In this document: piece by piece, positions 35,133-44,240 of the stretch
Position numbering within the stretch: position 1 is the stretch's first letter
Layout of the letters: every line of letters starts with the position of its first letter
From: an uncultured Alphaproteobacteria bacterium
Lineage (GTDB): Bacteria > Pseudomonadota > Alphaproteobacteria > Methylaequorales > Methylaequoraceae
DNA length: 64,000 bases
NCBI GenBank assembly: GCA_902579395.1
Contig: CACHGK010000003.1
Location: 1-64,000, forward strand
Reading direction: 5' to 3'
The notes under the pieces: model-generated
Databases searched by the model: none
What the model was told of the DNA's origin: nothing
The model's input: the letters and a program-made list of their open reading frames with translations, nothing else
Position numbers and translations under genes: made by a program

Positions 35133-36040
35133 TGAGTTCAGTTTCTTTTATTATACCTGTTTATAATAAATCTAGATTCTTAAATTCGGTAGTCGATTCA
35201 TTAAAATCTCAAAAGGGAAAATTTAAAAAAGAGTTTATATTTGTCGATGATGGATCTACAGATGACTCTTATAATAAATTACAAAAGTTAACAAAAAATC
35301 TCAAAAATTGTAAAATTCTCAGACAGAAGAATAAAGGTTCTGCAAACGCTACAAATGTAGGTATACAATTGGCAAAAATGAAGTATATAAAGTTTCTCGA
35401 TGCAGATGATATTCTTTTGAGTGATGCTACAGCATCATTAATACGAATCTTAGAAAATAATAAAAGTTTAATTTTAGCGTATGGTTTACAAAGAAAAGTT
35501 TCTAATTTGGAAAGTGTAAATTTGTCAGAAACATTTAATTTTCACGATGTTTCAATAATCAAAAATACTATTAAGAAAGCAATGAGAAATTCTATGTTTA
35601 ATCCATCGCAATGTCTAATTCGAACAGAGTGTTGCAAAGAAATTGGTGGTTGTGATGAGAGAATAAAATACAGTCAAGAATATTCTCTTACTTTGAGACT
35701 TTCAATTTTAGGAAGTTTTGCAAGACTCAATTTTCCTATAGCAATATTACCGCTAAAATCTCCAGGACAAATTTCAGAAAAGAAAAACAATCAAATATTC
35801 AGGGTTTCTAAAGCATTAGAGTTGTTTATAAAAGATAATCCTAATCTGAATTTAGATTATAAATTATATGCTCAGAGAAGATTAACAGCTAGATCCTGGA
35901 GATTTGCTAGAAGATATAAAAAAGCTGGAATCTTTTCTTCTTGGTTTAAACTTTACCTAAAGGGATTTTTTAGAATTAAGTCTGGACTGCTGGAGAACTG
36001 CAAAAATGCAAATAAAGTTTATGAGGATTTTTTAGATTAA
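35132..36040 (+). CDS. glycosyltransferase family 2
   Basis: GT-A fold enzyme with VSFIIPVYNKSRFLNSVVDSL, KEFIFVDDGSTDDSY (nucleotide-binding DDGS) and MKYIKFLDADDIL (the DxD metal site) in the first 95 residues. The C-terminal part ends in a basic helical region. Length is 302 aa. It overlaps the lipoprotein gene by 1 nt (TAATG), suggesting co-expression. Acceptor and donor sugars are not predictable. Confidence 0.87.
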   Translation: MSSVSFIIPVYNKSRFLNSVVDSLKSQKGKFKKEFIFVDDGSTDDSYNKLQKLTKNLKNCKILRQKNKGSANATNVGIQLAKMKYIKFLDADDILLSDATASLIRILENNKSLILAYGLQRKVSNLESVNLSETFNFHDVSIIKNTIKKAMRNSMFNPSQCLIRTECCKEIGGCDERIKYSQEYSLTLRLSILGSFARLNFPIAILPLKSPGQISEKKNNQIFRVSKALELFIKDNPNLNLDYKLYAQRRLTARSWRFARRYKKAGIFSSWFKLYLKGFFRIKSGLLENCKNANKVYEDFLD

Positions 36041-37431
36041 ATTACTTTGCCTGGGTTAAGAATATTCTTTGGATCGAAAGCCTTTTTTAGAATCTTCATC
36101 TTTTCAATTTCACTTTTATTTTTGGAAAGTCTAAGTTCATCTCTTCTTAATTGACCAATTCCATGCTCAGCACTTATTGCTCCATTAAATTGATTTACAT
36201 TATCAAAAACAATTCTGTTTATTGAATTGACAAAACTCTTTTTAGAGTCGGAAGAATAAGAGTTAACTAAAATATTAAAATGAAGATTATTATCACCTAA
36301 ATGACCAAAGTTAATTATTCTAGTATTTTTTTCAAATTTTTTTATTTCAATTGAAGTTTTCTTCACAAATTTATTTATCATGATAAGAGGTATTGAAACG
36401 TCGTGAGCAATAATAAATTTTTCTTTTTTTTCGGCTAAAGGTATTGATTCTCTATAACTCCAGAGTTTTGAATTCTCTGATTCTGATTTTGAAATTATGA
36501 TATCGTTAGTTTTTAAATTATTAAAGTTAATATTTGAGATTAAAAAATTATGAAAATCTTTTATCTTTAAAAAATTAGAGATTTCAACTAAGCAATAGCA
36601 TTGATTTTTTTTAAGACCATCCAATTTCATTTCATTCTTTTCCAATAATTCAATTGATTCTTTATTCATGAACTCAAAACTTGTAATTAAATCATTAAAG
36701 CTATTCGTTATTTGTTGATAGAATTCTAAAACATCACTAAAGTTTTTAAACGATGCCCAGATAACTATTCTTTCTTTTGGTAATGGAAAGACTTGAACAG
36801 TTGCTGCTGTAATTATTCCAAGAATACCCTCCGAACCTATAAGTATATGCTTTAGATCAAGACCAGTATTATTTTTCTTAACATTTTTTAATGAATTGTA
36901 AATTGTGCCATCTGGAAGTACTGCTTCAATTCCTAAAATATTTTTTCTAATTGTACCGTATTTAATAACATTAACACCTCCAGCATTCGTTGCAATATTT
37001 CCCCCAATTTGACAATTTCCTCTTGAACCCATAGATAATGGAAATTCTAGATTAAATTTTTGTAATTTATTTTTTATGTTTTCAAGTATGCAACCACTTT
37101 CAATTGTAATTGACTTTCCAACTAAGTCTAAATTTCTAATTTTATTTAGTTTTGATAAGTTTAAAATTACCTCATTTTTATTTTTTCTCGGAACTCCACC
37201 TCCTACAAGACCGGTGTTTCCTCCTTGAGGGACTAGCGGAATACTATTTTTTTGACATAAATTCATAATTTTACAAATACTTTGAACTGATTTTGGAAAT
37301 AATATCAAATCTGAACTTCCTTGGTATACTCCTCTCCAATCAAGTGAATACTTCTTTATTATTTCTCTATCTAAAGAATATTCACTTGGTTTAAGAATAC
37401 TAAAAATTTTTTTTAATTGTTTTATTCCCAT
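36037..37431 (-). CDS. FAD-binding oxidase, GlcD/D-2-hydroxyglutarate dehydrogenase-like
   Basis: A 464-aa flavoprotein of the VAO/GlcD type. The PCMH FAD domain shows VPQGGNTGLVGGG and GGNIATNAGGVNVIKYG. The C-terminal domain has INFGHLGDNNLHFNI and ends with SAEHGIGQLRRDEL and FDPKNILNPGKVI, the standard signature. Members oxidise D-lactate, D-2-hydroxyglutarate or glycolate; D-2-hydroxyglutarate type is favoured by the single-gene organisation. No glcE/glcF partners adjoin. It is convergent to the GT2 gene (4-nt overlap) and abuts the Sua5 gene. Confidence 0.87.
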   Translation of the reverse strand: MGIKQLKKIFSILKPSEYSLDREIIKKYSLDWRGVYQGSSDLILFPKSVQSICKIMNLCQKNSIPLVPQGGNTGLVGGGVPRKNKNEVILNLSKLNKIRNLDLVGKSITIESGCILENIKNKLQKFNLEFPLSMGSRGNCQIGGNIATNAGGVNVIKYGTIRKNILGIEAVLPDGTIYNSLKNVKKNNTGLDLKHILIGSEGILGIITAATVQVFPLPKERIVIWASFKNFSDVLEFYQQITNSFNDLITSFEFMNKESIELLEKNEMKLDGLKKNQCYCLVEISNFLKIKDFHNFLISNINFNNLKTNDIIISKSESENSKLWSYRESIPLAEKKEKFIIAHDVSIPLIMINKFVKKTSIEIKKFEKNTRIINFGHLGDNNLHFNILVNSYSSDSKKSFVNSINRIVFDNVNQFNGAISAEHGIGQLRRDELRLSKNKSEIEKMKILKKAFDPKNILNPGKVI

Positions 37432-38391
37432 TTATATCGATGCTCTGAAGAGTCTTTCATTAATAGTTTTTCCGATTCCAGTATTTGGGATGGGTGCAAC
37501 AACAATTCTCTTTTTTTTTAACTTATCTAGTTTTCTTAAGAAGTCGAATAGATTATATGCTGCTTCGTCCAAATCTGCTGATACAGACAAATTTAGAGAT
37601 GCTTGGTGATTAATGCTCTTTTTTCCAAAATTTAAGAATGCATCGTCTTGCATAGGTTCTGTAACATTTGTAAATAGAGGAGTTTTTGGGGCATAATGTT
37701 TTAAAAGTTGTCCAGGAGAATTTGGTTTTTTTAAATCTATTTTTCTTGGATCTTCTTCAACTATTTTAATCCCTGTTTTTTTAGAAATTATTTTATAGTC
37801 TAACACTCCATGCCTTTTTAATTGATATGGTTTTTTTGTCAGGTCTAAAATAGTAGATTCTAATCCATAGTTTGTTCTTCCAGAATCAATTACTAGATCA
37901 ATCTTATTACCAAATGAATCTATTACATGGTTAGCATCTGTAGCAGAGATATATCCACTTTCATTTGCACTCGGTGCTGCTATTGGTTTTTGAAACTTTG
38001 TGATAATCTTACTCATTATACCTGATTTTGGAAACCTTATTGCAACTGTTTGTAATCCTGAAAGTGCTAAATCGTGAATAAGATTATTTAGTTTTCTTGG
38101 AAGAATTAATGTCAAAGGTCCAGGCCAAAAATTTTTCATCAGATATTCTGCATCTTTAGAGGTATGAACAATTTTTTTTGCTAAATCAATTGAATTTACA
38201 TGAATTATCAAAGGGTTATAAAAAGGCCTTTGTTTTATCTTATAAAGTTTTTTAAGGGCATAAATATTTCCTGGGTCACAAGCTATCCCATAAACGGTTT
38301 CTGTTTTAAGTGCAACTAATTTTTTTTTCTCAAGATATTCCACAGCTTTATTAATTGACTCATTTGATTCTTTCATTAGATTTTGTTTCAT
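37432..38391 (-). CDS. L-threonylcarbamoyladenylate synthase (Sua5 type)
   Basis: Makes threonylcarbamoyl-AMP for the universal t6A37 modification of ANN-decoding tRNAs. The YrdC domain (about residues 1-205) shows KKKLVALKTETVYGIACD, KIKQRPFYNPLIIHV, FWPGPLTLILPR and PIAAPSANESGYIS. The linker SPGQLLKHYAPKTPL leads to a C-terminal Sua5 domain, so this is the long Sua5 form (319 aa) rather than short TsaC. It is on the minus strand upstream of the GlcD-like gene with no gap. Confidence 0.92.
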   Translation of the reverse strand: MKQNLMKESNESINKAVEYLEKKKLVALKTETVYGIACDPGNIYALKKLYKIKQRPFYNPLIIHVNSIDLAKKIVHTSKDAEYLMKNFWPGPLTLILPRKLNNLIHDLALSGLQTVAIRFPKSGIMSKIITKFQKPIAAPSANESGYISATDANHVIDSFGNKIDLVIDSGRTNYGLESTILDLTKKPYQLKRHGVLDYKIISKKTGIKIVEEDPRKIDLKKPNSPGQLLKHYAPKTPLFTNVTEPMQDDAFLNFGKKSINHQASLNLSVSADLDEAAYNLFDFLRKLDKLKKKRIVVAPIPNTGIGKTINERLFRASI

Positions 38392-38489
38392 TTTTTTAAT
38401 ATATGGAAAAAATAATATAGTTTAAAGTGTTGATTCATTTACTGAAAGTTTAATTAGTAAACAACAAAAATAAATGATTAAATAAAAAA

Positions 38490-38615
38490 ATGGATCCAAG
38501 ATTTCACAAATATTTGTATATAATTGCAATTTGCGCTTTGGTTATTGCTATGATGACAATTTATAAAGGGTTAAACGAAATTAATTTATTCTTTACAGAA
38601 AGAATTAAAATTTAA
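38490..38615 (+). CDS. possible 41-aa single-pass membrane protein
   Basis: Missing from the ORF track because of length. The frame reads MDPRFHKYLYIIAICALVIA and continues to MMTIYKGLNEINLFF before a basic end and TAA. It has one convincing hydrophobic helix (residues 9-25) flanked by basic residues and uses most of an otherwise empty 220-bp space. The 3' end overlaps the convergent phosphatase by 4 nt, the same pattern as other real convergent gene pairs here. Family unknown. Confidence 0.5.
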   Translation: MDPRFHKYLYIIAICALVIAMMTIYKGLNEINLFFTERIKI

Positions 38616-39268
38616 CTTAAAATTTCACATACTTTATTAAATTCTTTAATGATAAAATCTGGTTTCATTAAATTGTCTAATTCTCCATATCCATAAGTGA
38701 CAAAAACTGATGTCATTCCTAATTCTTTTGCAGGTGTTATATCGTTTCCACTGTCTCCAACCATTACTGAATGTATTGGGCTACAGTTTAGTTTTTTTAA
38801 TGAAAAATCAAGCATTTCAGTATCAGGTTTAAGTTTTAGATTAGTGCTTGAGCCAAGGATAAAGTCAAAATACTTTTCTATTTTAAAGTCTCTTAATATT
38901 TTCTCAGTAAGGTGTTGTTTTTTGTTGGTACAAAGACCAATTTTAAATTTTGGTTTAATAATTTGCAGTGTGGAAATAACATTTCCATAAAGTTTTGATT
39001 TGATTGAACAGTTTTTTAAGTAGAATTCCAAAAAACTTGAAATCATTAATTCTAACTTATTTTTATTTACTTCTTTGTTAAGATGTTTTAGAGCTTTTTC
39101 AATCATTGCTTTTGCACCACCTCCAACCAATGAACCCAAAATATTTTCATCAATATGATTGAAGTTTTCGAGCTGGAGAGCGTAATTTAAGGAATCAATT
39201 AAGTCAGGCCCACTATCAATTATTGTCCCGTCAAGATCAAAAAGAACACATTTATAATTTTTATTCAT
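38612..39268 (-). CDS. gph: HAD-superfamily phosphatase, phosphoglycolate phosphatase-like
   Basis: HAD hydrolase with motif I VLFDLDGTIIDSGPDL (catalytic Asp pair), motif II region LCTNKK, motif III Lys near LKLKPDTEM and motif IV MVGDSGNDITPAKELGM. The alpha-helical cap begins with GGGAKAMIEKAL, as in Gph-type C1 cap proteins. Length of 218 aa is normal. Dephosphorylation of 2-phosphoglycolate is the usual role, but HAD substrate specificity is not safely readable. Transcribed away from glmU across a 67-bp AT-rich gap. Confidence 0.85.
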   Translation of the reverse strand: MNKNYKCVLFDLDGTIIDSGPDLIDSLNYALQLENFNHIDENILGSLVGGGAKAMIEKALKHLNKEVNKNKLELMISSFLEFYLKNCSIKSKLYGNVISTLQIIKPKFKIGLCTNKKQHLTEKILRDFKIEKYFDFILGSSTNLKLKPDTEMLDFSLKKLNCSPIHSVMVGDSGNDITPAKELGMTSVFVTYGYGELDNLMKPDFIIKEFNKVCEILS

Positions 39269-39335
39269 AAAAAAATATTTCTCTATAAGAAAAATGTTAT
39301 ACTATTATATTAATTTTTATATCAAGTTTATTTTA

Positions 39336-40646
39336 ATGTCTTTATCAATAATTGTATTAGCCGCTGGAAAAGGTTCAAGGATGTTAAGTAAAACCCCAAA
39401 GGTTTTACATGAAGTCGGAAATTATCCAATGTTGTTTCATGTTTTAGATACGGCTTACTCAATTAAAAAAAGTAAAATTTGTCTTGTTATTTCTAACCCA
39501 CTTTTAAAATTTAAAGAATTCTTAAAAAAAAAATATAAAAATTTGAATTTTTGTGTTCAAAATCAACAAAAAGGTACAGCTGACGCTGTTAAGACCGCAA
39601 TTATAAAGAATAAAAATAAGTCTTCAGTTAATACCTTAGTTATTTATGGTGATACACCACTAATAAAAAAGAGAACGCTGAACAATGCTTTAAAAAAATT
39701 TAGGGAAAATAATTTGGATTTATGTGTTATTTCAATGATGCCAAATAAAAAAGAAAACTCATATGGGAAATTAAAGTTTTCAAAAAAAAAATTAGTAGAA
39801 ATTATTGAACAAAGTGAATTAAAAAATAACAACTCTGATTTAGATATGTGTAATTCTGGTATAATGATTTTTAAGAATAAATATTTAAATGAAAACATCA
39901 GACTTGTTAAAAATAAAAATAATAAAAAAGAATTTTATTTAACTGACTTAGTAAAAATTTTTAATAAAAAAAACTTATCAATTGATCACTACACGTGTTG
40001 TTATGAAGAAACTCTAGGAGTAAATAGTATGATTGATTTAGCTTTAGTAAATGATGAGTTTCAAAAAGAAAAAAGAAACTATTTTTTAAATAAGGGTGTT
40101 TGTATGCTGGCTCCAGATACAGTATACTTTAGTTTTGATACAAAGATAGGTAGTAATGTAACTATTGAACCAAATGTTTTTTTTGGTCCATCTGTTGAAA
40201 TAAAAAATGATGTCTACATCAAAAGTTTTTGTTACATGGATAATGTCAAAGTTCATGACTTTGTTACAATTGGACCCTTTGCAAGAATAAGAGATGGAGT
40301 TCAAATTGAGAAAGAGTCTAAACTTGGAAATTTTGTTGAGATAAAGAAATCAAAAATTGGAAAAAATGTCAAACTGTCTCATCTTTCATATATAGGAGAT
40401 TCTGTAATAAATGAAAACAGTAATATTGGGGCTGGTGCTATTACATGTAACTATGATGGTGTGAAAAAAAATAAGACTATTATTGGTCAAGATTGTTTTA
40501 TTGGATCTAACACCTCATTAGTTGCACCACTAAAGATCAAGAAAGGTTCAATTATTGGTGCTGGAACAGTTGTAAATCAAGATATTCCAATTGAGACAGT
40601 TGTATATCGTAAATCAGAATTAATAAAAAAACATAAGAAAAAATAA
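39336..40646 (+). CDS. glmU: bifunctional GlcNAc-1-P uridyltransferase / GlcN-1-P acetyltransferase
   Basis: Makes UDP-GlcNAc for peptidoglycan and LPS. The N-terminal pyrophosphorylase has MSLSIIVLAAGKGSRMLSKTPK, GTADAVKTA, VIYGDTPLI and CNSGIMIFK. The C-terminal left-handed beta-helix has PFARIRDGVQIEKESKLGNFVEIKKS and GAGAITCNYDGVKKN, with acetyltransferase residues retained. The track ORF begins at 39294, but the extra 14 residues are unlike the family; ATG 39336 gives the normal N-terminus and a 436-aa product. It overlaps glmS by 1 nt. Confidence 0.95.
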   Translation: MSLSIIVLAAGKGSRMLSKTPKVLHEVGNYPMLFHVLDTAYSIKKSKICLVISNPLLKFKEFLKKKYKNLNFCVQNQQKGTADAVKTAIIKNKNKSSVNTLVIYGDTPLIKKRTLNNALKKFRENNLDLCVISMMPNKKENSYGKLKFSKKKLVEIIEQSELKNNNSDLDMCNSGIMIFKNKYLNENIRLVKNKNNKKEFYLTDLVKIFNKKNLSIDHYTCCYEETLGVNSMIDLALVNDEFQKEKRNYFLNKGVCMLAPDTVYFSFDTKIGSNVTIEPNVFFGPSVEIKNDVYIKSFCYMDNVKVHDFVTIGPFARIRDGVQIEKESKLGNFVEIKKSKIGKNVKLSHLSYIGDSVINENSNIGAGAITCNYDGVKKNKTIIGQDCFIGSNTSLVAPLKIKKGSIIGAGTVVNQDIPIETVVYRKSELIKKHKKK

Positions 40647-42466
40647 TGTGTGGAATTTTTGGTATTTTTTCAGATAGTCCAGTAGTTGATTCAATTTTAG
40701 AAGGGCTTACTAAATTAGAATATAGAGGATATGATTCATCAGGTATAGCCGTTTTAAAAAGTAATAACTCTATAAGAACAGAAAGAGCAAAAGGAAAACT
40801 TAAGAATTTAAGTCAAAAAATCAAAAATAAAGATTTAGTTGGGAATATAGGTATAGGACATACTAGATGGGCTACTCATGGTATCCCTTCTACAAATAAT
40901 GCACACCCCCATTCATCAGAGGATGTTTCAATTGTACATAATGGCATAATAGAGAATTACTCAAAATTGAAGATAACACTAAAAAAAAAAGGTTTTAAAT
41001 TCCAATCTCAAACAGATAGTGAAGTAATAGCTCATTTATTGAGTTATCATTTGAGGAATAATGATCCTAAGAAAGCAATAAAAAATACTTTAAGCAGTTT
41101 GGAAGGAGCATTTGCTATAGCAATTTTATTCAAGGGTTTTAATTTGCTTGCGGGTGCAAGAAGAGGAAGTCCTCTTGCAATTGGGTTATCTAAAAATTCA
41201 ACATATATTGGTTCAGATTCATTGGCATTAGCTCCATTCACTCAAAAAATTATTTTTATGAATGAAGGAGACAGCGTAATAATTCAAAAAAATAGAATTG
41301 ATATTTATGACAAGAATTTTCAAAAAGCAAAAAGAAAAATCACCATATCATCCTTCTCTAGTTCAAAATTGGATAAAGGCAATTTTAATCACTTTATGCA
41401 AAAAGAGATATTTGAGCAACCGTTAATAATCGGAGACTCATTATCAAGATTTTTAGATCCTATAAATAAGAGAATAAATATTTCTGATCTCAGAATCAAA
41501 TGGAAAGACATAAAAAAAATTGAACTTATAGCTTGCGGCACTTCATATTATGCATGTCAAGTCGCAACTTACTGGTTTGAAAAATACTTAAGACTTTCTG
41601 CTAATGCTTTTCTTGCATCTGAATTTAGGTATAAAACATATATAAGGTGTAATGGTACATTATCAATTTTCATCTCTCAATCCGGAGAAACAGCAGATAC
41701 ATTAGCAGCTTTAAAATTTGCTAAAGAAAATAAAAGTAAAATCTTTGGTATAGTTAATAATGCTGAAAGTAGTATTGCAAGAGAGTCAGATCATTTTATC
41801 ACTATTGCAGCCGGCCCGGAGATTGGAGTTGCCTCCACAAAAGCATTCACCTCTCAATTAAGTGTTTTAGCTTGCTTATGCTTAATTGGAGGTCGTGAAC
41901 GAAAGACAATAAAAGTTGAACATGAAAAAAGTCTTACTGAAAATTTACTCGAAATTCCTTCAAACATGTCATCAATTTTTGATTTAACAACTCACATAAA
42001 AAAAATCAGCAAACTAATTGTTAAAGCTAAGAGTGCTCTTTTTCTTGGCAGAGGTTGTTTATTTCCCATAGCACTAGAGGGTGCCTTGAAATTAAAAGAA
42101 ATATCTTATATACATGCAGAAGGTTACGCTTCTGGAGAAATGAAGCACGGACCTATAGCATTGGTAGACGATAAAGTGCCTGTTGTGGTAATTGCGCCAA
42201 AGGACTCTTTATTTAAAAAAAACATATCAAATATGCAAGAAATCCTTGCAAGAGGAGGTAAAGTTATTCTCATCACTGACAAAAAAGGAGATAAAGAAGT
42301 ACATGATAAGAATTTGAAAAGGATTGTGATAAATAATATGCCTGAATTTGTACAACCTATAATACTAACTCTGCCGGTCCAATTATTGGCATATTATGTT
42401 GCAGTGTTTAAAGGAACTGATGTTGACCAACCTAGAAACCTTGCTAAATCAGTAACTGTAGAATGA
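40646..42466 (+). CDS. glmS: glutamine-fructose-6-phosphate aminotransferase (isomerising)
   Basis: Produces glucosamine-6-P from Fru-6-P and glutamine. The N-terminal class II glutaminase begins MCGIFGIF, so Cys2 is the nucleophile, followed by LEYRGYDSSGIAV and GIGHTRWATHG. Two SIS domains follow with ACGTSYYACQVA, SQSGETADTLAAL, GRGCLFPIALEGALKLKEISYIHAEGYASGEMKHGPIALV and the C-terminal DQPRNLAKSVTVE. Length of 606 aa is normal. It is paired with glmU. No glmS ribozyme-like or other leader element is evident because the genes overlap by 1 nt. Confidence 0.97.
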   Translation: MCGIFGIFSDSPVVDSILEGLTKLEYRGYDSSGIAVLKSNNSIRTERAKGKLKNLSQKIKNKDLVGNIGIGHTRWATHGIPSTNNAHPHSSEDVSIVHNGIIENYSKLKITLKKKGFKFQSQTDSEVIAHLLSYHLRNNDPKKAIKNTLSSLEGAFAIAILFKGFNLLAGARRGSPLAIGLSKNSTYIGSDSLALAPFTQKIIFMNEGDSVIIQKNRIDIYDKNFQKAKRKITISSFSSSKLDKGNFNHFMQKEIFEQPLIIGDSLSRFLDPINKRINISDLRIKWKDIKKIELIACGTSYYACQVATYWFEKYLRLSANAFLASEFRYKTYIRCNGTLSIFISQSGETADTLAALKFAKENKSKIFGIVNNAESSIARESDHFITIAAGPEIGVASTKAFTSQLSVLACLCLIGGRERKTIKVEHEKSLTENLLEIPSNMSSIFDLTTHIKKISKLIVKAKSALFLGRGCLFPIALEGALKLKEISYIHAEGYASGEMKHGPIALVDDKVPVVVIAPKDSLFKKNISNMQEILARGGKVILITDKKGDKEVHDKNLKRIVINNMPEFVQPIILTLPVQLLAYYVAVFKGTDVDQPRNLAKSVTVE

Positions 42467-42561
42467 GGTTGTAAGTATGCGTTATGTAGAAAAGTTACAA
42501 AACTTATGAGTGATTTTTTTTTACATGAGAATATTTTGATCAAATATTGGGATAGAGATGA

Positions 42562-42804
42562 ATGATTTTTAATTATGTTGTTATGATTTTAATAATCATT
42601 TTTTTAAGTGATGAATCTTACGGAAAAAAAAAAATTAATATTGATGGAGTATTTTACGAATGTAAATCACCGAAAAATTCTTTTGAAAGAACAAGAGGTG
42701 TTAGAAATAGAATATGTATGTTTAGTAGTGAAGACAAAAATGAAATTAACAAAAGAATTAAAGATAAAAATTTAAATTTAAAAAGAAAATTCAAAAAACG
42801 TTAA
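42562..42804 (+). CDS. small secreted basic protein
   Basis: An 80-aa product with a hydrophobic signal (MIFNYVVMILIIIFLSDESYG, cleavage plausible after SYG). A small mature part of about 60 residues has two Cys (in FYECKSPK and NRICMFSS) and a very basic C-terminal end (KNLNLKRKFKKR). No family is recognised. It opens the 42.5-47.5 kb block of small exported proteins. A 19-codon frame ends in ATGA over its start codon, which could help reinitiation but may be chance. Confidence 0.6.
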   Translation: MIFNYVVMILIIIFLSDESYGKKKINIDGVFYECKSPKNSFERTRGVRNRICMFSSEDKNEINKRIKDKNLNLKRKFKKR

Positions 42805-42891
42805 GTTTCAAATAATGAAAAAACTATTACTTGCTTCTAACATGTTGGTTTTTATGTTTTAATTAAATTATCAACCTTCAGAGTAATTGGA

Positions 42892-43089
42892 ATGAATAAA
42901 AGTAGAATAATGGAAGAAAAGATTGGTCTAGATAAATTTTGTGATTTGCTTTCAAAAATTAATATGGAGTTTACGGACTTCATATTAGAGGATTGGGAAT
43001 CAGAGGAAGAGGGGAATGTAAAATTGAATGGTTTGACTAAAAAGGAATGGATGGATTTATATTTTAAATTTTTAGAAAAAAAGTCTTAA
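42892..43089 (+). CDS. hypothetical 65-aa acidic protein
   Basis: A soluble acidic product with the central run FTDFILEDWESEEEGNVKLNG and the end LTKKEWMDLYFKFLEKK. No signal peptide or membrane helix. The pattern is helical with several Trp and acidic residues; no known motif. The in-frame ATG at residue 7 (MEEKIG) is an alternative start. Coding is supported by composition that differs from the surrounding AT-rich noise, but no function can be given. Confidence 0.5.
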   Translation: MNKSRIMEEKIGLDKFCDLLSKINMEFTDFILEDWESEEEGNVKLNGLTKKEWMDLYFKFLEKKS

Positions 43090-43154
43090 TAGAATTTATT
43101 TTAACAAATGAAAATGATATTAATAGTTTTTAACAATTAGGAAGATTTGAATTG

Positions 43155-43331
43155 ATGAAAATAAATATTGGACTCATTGGAATTTTAGTAATTATTATAT
43201 TTACATCACTTTCTTTTTTTTACTTGAACACCAAAACTGAAAAATTACTTGAAGAATTAAATATAATCAAAGGGTATGTAATTGATATCGATGATGATAT
43301 TCATGAAATTGAAAAAAATTTAGATCAATAG
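43155..43331 (+). CDS. 58-aa single-pass membrane protein with acidic tail
   Basis: Not in the ORF track (just below cutoff). It begins MKINIGLIGILVIIIFTSLS, one clear membrane helix. A periplasmic or cytoplasmic helical tail follows with regular charged spacing (TEKLLEELNIIKGYVIDIDD), predicted to be amphipathic or coiled coil. An A/G-rich AGGAAG lies about 10 nt upstream of the ATG as a possible SD. Family unknown. Confidence 0.55.
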   Translation: MKINIGLIGILVIIIFTSLSFFYLNTKTEKLLEELNIIKGYVIDIDDDIHEIEKNLDQ

Positions 43332-43350
43332 CAATTTATAACTCTTGATA

Positions 43351-44136
43351 TTAATTTATTTTTTTACACTTCAAAGGATATGTAATCGTACCTTTTTTAT
43401 ATTTTTTGTTTTTTTCAAAACAAGAAATTTTATTTGGTCCATTAGCCCAATAATTATGGGGATTTAAAGAGCGATAAAAATCTTTTATAAAATATTTACA
43501 TCCCCAATTATCTTTTTCCTCTTTTTTACAATATCTTTGTCCAATCTGTAAATGTAGATGGCGAACTCTAGCCATACATCGATAATTAGTTTTTTCAGGT
43601 AATTTTGCTAAGAGACCACCTCTTTTAATGATTTCATTTTCTTTAACAAGGAACTCACCTACATGACCATAAATAACAATCAAGTTTTTACCGTCAATAG
43701 ATTTTCCATGATCAACAATAACTGTTGCTCCCCAACAATCTTCAACTGTAGTTTCAAGAACTTTCCCGTCGGCAATAGCTATTATTGGTTCGTTCTTTGA
43801 ACCAATAATGTCTATTCCTTGATGGATATGATCTCTAGGGCGAGTATTAACTCCATTCATAGCTCCAAAATCCGATAATATAGGGTTGATTAAAAATTTT
43901 TCCGTACTCAAATCCTTTGCATATTTTTTGCAATAGTCAAGTACTCGTTGGTATTCTCCTTTAAGTTGTGGATTATCCTGATACCATTCTAAAGCATTAA
44001 CACATATCTGATCTTTATTATCTGATTGTAAATTTTTAGAAATTAAATAATCTTGAGATGAGGTTTGGAAAGCTAGTAATATAATTACTAAAAAGAAGAA
44101 TAAATTAACTTTTTTTTGTAGTTTAAAATTTGACAT
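43351..44136 (-). CDS. secreted M23-family metallopeptidase-like protein
   Basis: The 261-aa protein starts with an N-terminal hydrophobic signal (about residues 9-27). The C-terminal lysostaphin-like domain has the zinc ligands: DHIHQGIDIIG (H-x3-D) and VRHLHLQIG (H-x-H), with ADGKVLETT and GWGATVIVDHG-like CWGATVIVDHG between them. This family cuts peptidoglycan crosslinks. Eight or so Cys in the mature part (for example DYCKKYA, VEDCWGA, YRCMARV) suggest disulfides, unusual for cytosolic homologs and in line with periplasmic export. It may remodel wall rather than act as a toxin, since no immunity-like partner is evident. Confidence 0.87.
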   Translation of the reverse strand: MSNFKLQKKVNLFFFLVIILLAFQTSSQDYLISKNLQSDNKDQICVNALEWYQDNPQLKGEYQRVLDYCKKYAKDLSTEKFLINPILSDFGAMNGVNTRPRDHIHQGIDIIGSKNEPIIAIADGKVLETTVEDCWGATVIVDHGKSIDGKNLIVIYGHVGEFLVKENEIIKRGGLLAKLPEKTNYRCMARVRHLHLQIGQRYCKKEEKDNWGCKYFIKDFYRSLNPHNYWANGPNKISCFEKNKKYKKGTITYPLKCKKIN

Positions 44137-44240
44137 ATTATTAATATGAGTGTCTTTATTTTTAAATAAAGTATTTACTTAAACTTTTCAATTATTATAA
44201 ATATGAAAAAGTTTAATTTGGTCAATGAAAGGAGCATTAA

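Noticed and set aside
42506-42565. 19-codon ORF ending ATGA over the 42562 gene start
   Set aside because: No SD, no motif; the overlap could be chance. Mentioned only as context for the 80-aa gene.
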